A stretch of DNA of 64,000 nt from Hetaerina americana (Eukaryota > Arthropoda > Insecta > Odonata > Calopterygidae). Position numbers and translations under genes: made by a program. Below, piece after piece: positions 59,341 through 64,000 of the stretch (positions within the stretch are counted from its first letter, which is position 1; the number at the start of each line of letters is the position of its first letter). Where the stretch lies: contig JAKTNV010000024.1 of NCBI GenBank assembly GCA_022747635.1, positions 6,791,803 to 6,855,802 on the forward strand, in the 5' to 3' direction. Under the pieces are notes generated by a model. That model had not been told where the DNA came from, made no database searches, and saw nothing but the letters and a program-made list of their open reading frames with translations.

Positions 59341-60400
59341 CTAAAGTTTATTCACCCTAGCTGCTCTCCTACGCACAGCATCATTCCAGTTATACGAGAC
59401 CCATGCACTCAGAGACGAGCTCCCGAGCAAACCCGTACGAAATCGTAACTCCCTTGGTTGGCATGGCAACGGACCCATCAATTTCGGCCGTCGTCCGCAA
59501 ACACCCTTTCTCCCCCTCCCTCCCCCCACCACTACCTCTCACCCACCTTCATGCGTTCGTGACATTCGATTGGCACCTTTCTCGGCCTAGCATCGACGTC
59601 CCCGAATCGACGCTCTCTCACTTACCAGCTACTATCCTACTTACGCCTCTGGACCGCGCGGAGGCGACGCGGACGAACGGGTTGGCCAGCCGCCGTGGCG
59701 GAAGGCGAAGATTTAAAGATTAAAAAAAAGTAACTCGTCCGGATGCAAAGGTCCGAGAATATGCTGGGATAGGGCAGGATGCGATATCCCCGGGAAATGG
59801 AAAGAAGGAACAGAAAAAGGGAGACATAGAGGGAGGAAGAAAGAAAAAGGAAGGGTGACGCAAGAGAAACTAAGGGACGTGTGGGGTGAGGTGTGGGGGG
59901 GTGGGAACGCCCTCCGAAGATCGGAATCGAGGTGAATCCGACGAAGACAGGGTGAATCGGTCGCCCACGCCAAGAGATTGGGAGAGAGGGGGAGAGAGAG
60001 AGAGGAAGAGGAAGGCAGAGTGGCAATGTGTGTGAGAGAGAGGGAAGGAGGGTGGGAGATGGAGAGATTTCGAGGAGTGGGTGGCGGGTGCTGGTTGGCC
60101 GGCCGATGGGGGAGGCCCTACTTCCCGCATCCGGCTGGACTGGGTCCGGAGAGGAGCCCTACGGGGGATGGCGGGCGGGTCAAACTCCTTTTAAACGAGG
60201 GTTTCTCCCTTCTCTTTCCCCTCTCTCTCTTTCTCTCCCGACAAGAGTCGACTCATTCCCCTCCCTCCCGCTCCACCGCCCACCCTAGGCCACCTCATCG
60301 ACGGGCTCGACCCACCCAACCCCCTCTCCTCCAATCTCCCTCACTCGCACGCCCGCCCTCTCTGTACATTCAATTTAGTTCGTCTTGTATTCATAACACA
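59341..60400. other. GC-rich purine/pyrimidine island
   Basis: About 59500-59560 is pyrimidine-rich, 59760-60070 strongly purine-rich, and 60190-60360 pyrimidine-rich again. Frames of 86-157 codons overlap on both strands with low-complexity translations. The composition explains the frames. A regulatory role is possible but not shown. Confidence 0.5.
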
Positions 60401-62880
60401 AGAGCTCTAAATATGCATTGTTTGTATGTCCTACCAATTACTTGCGTTTAAACCACCAGTATCTATGTTTGTTCTCCCTATTATTTACATAGAAATTTGA
60501 CAAACAAACATTTTTCTCTCCAAAGTCACTATATAAATTATGTATGCAGATGTAGTATTTGATTTTTTCTTTGTGACACAACTGTTTCGCTTCGGCGAAG
60601 CTTGTAGGTTATACTTGTAAATCATGATTTTCTTGTTAATCTTTTACCTCAGAACAGCAATATACATTATTATTTATCATGTTACCCACGGATGGGAAGT
60701 AGCGAGGGACCTTTCTTTATTCACTCTGGCGCACTCTCGCGATGGCAAGTCGTTCCACTCCGTCTTTCCCCACCGGATCGCCAAAGAACAAACAAAGGGG
60801 GCAGAGAGAGAGAGAGAGATAGGGAGACGGATTGGAACGAGGGTGGAGACATCCAAAGCTTGGATTGGAGTTGCGAGGGCGGGCGTGTTTTTCATACCTT
60901 CGATCACGCCCCAAACATCTCGGCTGTAAGCGGGAAGAGAAATTATGGGAGAGAACCATTCATATTTTTTTAACCGGCCGTTGTGTTTTTTGCATCACTG
61001 TGTGTAAAATTGGTGGTGAAAAAACGGATCGTATCCCACTTATATCTCGGATTCCAATCTCGATGGCCAATCTCGAACTCTAAACGCTCGTTCATCCGGG
61101 ACATCGAACCTGAACTTTTAGTTAGGATTTTGGATCCGGATATCGATTCATGGTTGAGGATGTAAAACTGGAATATCAGTTCCGAATCACTAATCTAATA
61201 ATGCATTTAATCTCCTAGCTTCCTTGAATCTTCAAGACTTTCAAAAGAAAATAAACTTAAATATTGTCTCGACAACGGCGAATCTAGACTATATTCCAAC
61301 TCATTGCAATTCCGCAGCATTATTGAATTAATTTTTAAAGGGCAGTCGGTGAGATAAAGGTCGTAAAGGCATTGAAAGCTAAGAGAATTGCGTCCAGGAG
61401 GACAAAAAGTGATAGCAAAAAATAACTATCTCACATATGTGTACTTGAAAATTCCGTTTAATTCTTCGAGTTAACTCAGACCGTGACCTCCAGGTCATTC
61501 GCAAGCTCAACGACAATCCCTTTTCGGCAATGAATGAGATGAGTCGACTGAATAACCTTGAGGAATAATTCAATCCGCGCCTGAGGCAATAATGTGAATG
61601 TCCTTACGTAAATATTATGTGTTTATATGTCACAATTCCTGTTTCCAAGGTTTCAAGTGAAGTTCCCAGTTTGGTAACAAGTTCACATATGTCCTGCTTC
61701 AAAGTTCAAGGTTCCGACGGTGAGTAATCGGCGCTGAGTTTTCTAGAAACAAGGAAAACCTGCGCAATGCACATTAGCAACCATTGACATTTTTGAGAGA
61801 AAGTTTAAAGCTGACCAATCTCCGTTCCAACACCCGGATCATCTCACATTCGACTCATATTTTCTGCAAACGAGAAACGACGAAGTGCGACGAGGGAATA
61901 GAGAGGAATGCGAACTTTTAATCCACGTTAAAAAAAAATATCAGGCTCGATCAATGCCGAGTCAAAATCGTTCCCCCGTCACGGGAGGCTGAACAACCGC
62001 CGCAACCGCGCTGAACGCCCTGTAACCTTTTCAGAAATAATACTTTTGGGCACGGGTGGAAGTAGGGAGCAAACTTGGTGGGAAAACGTTTTAAATATCT
62101 GACTGCGAGCGCCACTGTGTGTAAGTTAATAAATTTATGCATACAAATCTATATCTACACAATACCCCACACTTTGCCGTATGAGAATTTGATGAGGGTG
62201 TCAGGACACCAGACATACATGCACAGTTATTAGTTTATACATACATTGGAATACATATTTTTGCACATACACAAACACTCGCACACCTACATTCAACCGT
62301 GCCTATTTCCATCTTGAAATAATTGGCATGTTTGATCAAATCATTGAGTCTTGGTGGACAAGTAAATATGTTTGGGCTCATATCCCGACGTTCATCATAT
62401 CCATACAACTTTCGGAAAATGATGATGCTGTAGTCCAAGGGGTTATTCGTTGGTTGCGACAGCAAACAAACAGCAATACTACTGGCTATCAAGGACTAGT
62501 ATAGAGATGGGATGAGAGTCTGAATGTATATGGTGAATATGTAGTAAAGTGAAATAAAGTTGAGGAAGTTACTTGGTTATTAGTGCCGCTATTCAGTTTT
62601 GCGAGTTATTTATTGACTTACCTCCGTACATCTACAAATTATTTATTTATAGAATGTCGCATTTTTCAATCAATAGCTGCATATGCTTTCTTATACAAAT
62701 AGGCGATTTTTCATAATTGGTTCAGCAAAATGCTAAGCAAGGAAAAAGGAAATAAACGTTTATTTTGAAATGCCAACTTCAATTACTTATTTTAAGAAAT
62801 TACCGCAGTAATATTTCAAATAGCTAAAGGGATTTTGTTCAGTTTTCGTAAATCGTTCAACAAACTATAAAAAGACTCCA
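60401..62880. other. Non-coding interval
   Basis: A small GC-rich patch at 60680-60920 has four overlapping frames of 76-101 codons; the remainder is AT-rich. GCTTC GGC GAAGC at 60590-60602 is a short palindrome. No gene is recognised. Confidence 0.5.
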
Positions 62881-63514
62881 ACCGGGGGCAAGTTTCCTCC
62901 ATTTCTCCCCCCCCCCCTCCGTGTCCCTCTGCCTTCTCTCCTGCGCGTCCGCCACTGCACTCGAGAGGGATTGTAAAAAAATATCCGCTCAGAGATGGAA
63001 CGACGGACTCGGGCGTGCCTATCTATGCACGGGGAGCACCAACGAGTAGGGCGACGATTACTTCCTCACGAACGGCTCCAATTTCCCGTCCCGAATTCTT
63101 CCAATTTCCCGCCGTCCGAGCGGCGTGGGTTCGCCCTCGTCCTCGAGGGGGCGGGGGTGGGACGGTAGCGGGAAGGGGGTGCATGTAGGTATGTATGTAC
63201 CTTCACGAGAACGTTCTTCATTTTGGGATATTCCTTTGACCCGATATCTGATTGTATAGGTTAATTTTGTCAATGATTCCCGATGCAGGTGCGTTACCAC
63301 TAGCCGCTCTTATCGAATGCGATCGTTAGCTACGGATCCGAATACTTTCTGCTTCGAGTTGTTCACTACAAACGTCTAATCCGCGGAACTGAGTGAAAGA
63401 GAGTTTAGGAAATTATTGCGTATATTCTAAATTTAAGGGCGATACCAAGAAATTGCGGGAGATACTGCGACATCAACGTTTTGACGGAGTAATCCGCTAA
63501 TATGCATAACAATG

Positions 63515-63516
<2 letters not shown>
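62881..63516. other. GC-rich patch with C11 run
   Basis: Eleven C at 62907-62917 lead into a CpG-rich patch up to about 63180, then AT-rich DNA. The 80-codon minus frame 63058-63300 is unrecognised. Confidence 0.5.

Positions 63517-63558
<42 letters not shown>
63517..63558. repeat. (AT)21 microsatellite
   Basis: A 42-bp uninterrupted AT run that ends 6 bp before the palindromic element at 63565. It could be the simple-repeat tail of the minus-oriented half of that element. Confidence 0.95.
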
Positions 63559-63561
<3 letters not shown>

Positions 63562-63564
63562 TTA

Positions 63565-63720
63565 CAATGCAACAATTTCAGGATGCAAAAATAATTCGCC
63601 TTGACCGCGATTTGAACCCATATCCCTGACATCGAGGAACCCGAAACTCAGACATCGAGGGATCAAGGTTCGAATACCTGTCAAGGCGAATGATTTTTGC
63701 ATCCTGAAATTGTTGTATTG
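63565..63720. mobile_element. 156-bp palindromic element with outward tRNA-like B boxes
   Basis: The arms 63565-63605 and 63680-63720 are reverse complements at 39 of 41 positions, around a 74-bp centre. At the inner edge of each arm lies a B-box-like word: GGTTCGAATACC on the plus strand at 63667-63678 and GGTTCAAATCG on the minus strand at 63608-63618. GACATCGAGG also occurs twice in the centre. The best reading is two truncated copies of one tRNA-derived SINE inserted head to head. The alternative is a small palindromic MITE-like transposon. No target-site duplication is evident on either reading, and no other copy was seen in the window. Confidence 0.6.
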
Positions 63721-63802
63721 AAAGTAAATGTCGTTTCAAAGAGATAGAAATGCTAGGTTCCACTCTTAATGTAATCAATTTTTTATTCTAGAGTGATTCC
63801 TG

Positions 63803-63822
63803 ATAAATAAATAAATAAATAA

Positions 63823-63871
<49 letters not shown>

Positions 63872-63916
63872 CATACATATATATATATATTATATAATAT
63901 AAAATATATATATATT
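63803..63916. repeat. Compound ATAA / AT / ACAT microsatellite
   Basis: (ATAA)n at 63803-63828 passes into (AT)n to 63867, three ACAT units (63867-63878), then further AT-rich repeats to about 63916. This is ordinary compound slippage DNA, not coding. Confidence 0.95.
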
Positions 63917-64000
63917 TTTCTCTCAAAAGTAAAGTGAATTCATAGAACAGAATGTTATTGCTATTTTTGGGGCAGACCAGACAATCGTCATTATTATTGC

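Noticed and set aside
1..64000. CRISPR arrays, bacterial operons, rRNA or telomeric arrays
   Set aside because: No regularly spaced repeat-spacer structure, no prokaryotic gene organisation, no rRNA-like sequence and no TTAGG-type array was seen.

Overview
The window is eukaryotic intergenic DNA and reads as an arthropod genome, most likely an insect, although a crustacean or chelicerate cannot be excluded. This rests on a CR1/L2/jockey-group LINE at the left edge, two copies of a tRNA-derived SINE, abundant TA, TC and ATAA microsatellites, unsuppressed CpG, and AT-rich stretches alternating with CpG-containing GC-rich islands of about 0.4-1.7 kb. There is no bacterial-style gene packing. I recognise no host protein-coding exon, tRNA, rRNA or snRNA gene in 64 kb. 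Nearly all open frames are chance frames, mostly inside purine- or pyrimidine-skewed GC-rich patches where stop codons are rare.

Layout. 1-1754: 3' part of a non-LTR retrotransposon whose reverse transcriptase frame is open from the window edge, with 3' UTR, stem-loop and (TGTAGA)n tail. 1755-27600: non-coding DNA with GC-rich islands (about 1.9-2.7, 3.8-4.6, 5.2-5.9, 7.2-10.9, 13.1-13.4, 15.6-16.0 and 19.0-19.5 kb), a polypyrimidine block (9.0-9.4 kb), a GTCGAC-rich degenerate repeat (9.7-10.0 kb), a 56-bp TA repeat (11.7 kb), a hammerhead-ribozyme-like motif (24.5 kb) and a 20-bp-arm hairpin (24.7 kb). 27601-27934: SINE copy 1, with a perfect 13-bp target-site duplication. 27935-40565: more non-coding DNA. 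40566-42118: a graveyard of related retroelements, namely a diverged LINE 3' end, a frameshifted LINE reverse transcriptase fragment, and SINE copy 2 in the opposite orientation at the end of that fragment. 42119-63516: non-coding DNA with several perfect hairpins, a 46-bp direct repeat flanking 342 bp (51.4-51.8 kb), and further purine/pyrimidine-rich islands. 63517-63916: AT-rich microsatellites around a 156-bp near-perfect palindromic element with tRNA-like B boxes pointing outward on both strands.

The only functional relationships visible are those of mobile elements. The LINE supplies reverse transcriptase. The SINE has an internal RNA polymerase III promoter and must borrow a LINE machinery in trans, but its (ACT)n tail does not match this LINE's (TGTAGA)n tail, so its partner is probably another LINE. 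I found no convincing new multi-gene system. The observations most worth following are the palindromic element at 63.6 kb, the conserved internal T5 tract in the SINE, the LINE 3' stem-loop, the GTCGAC repeat and the hairpins.
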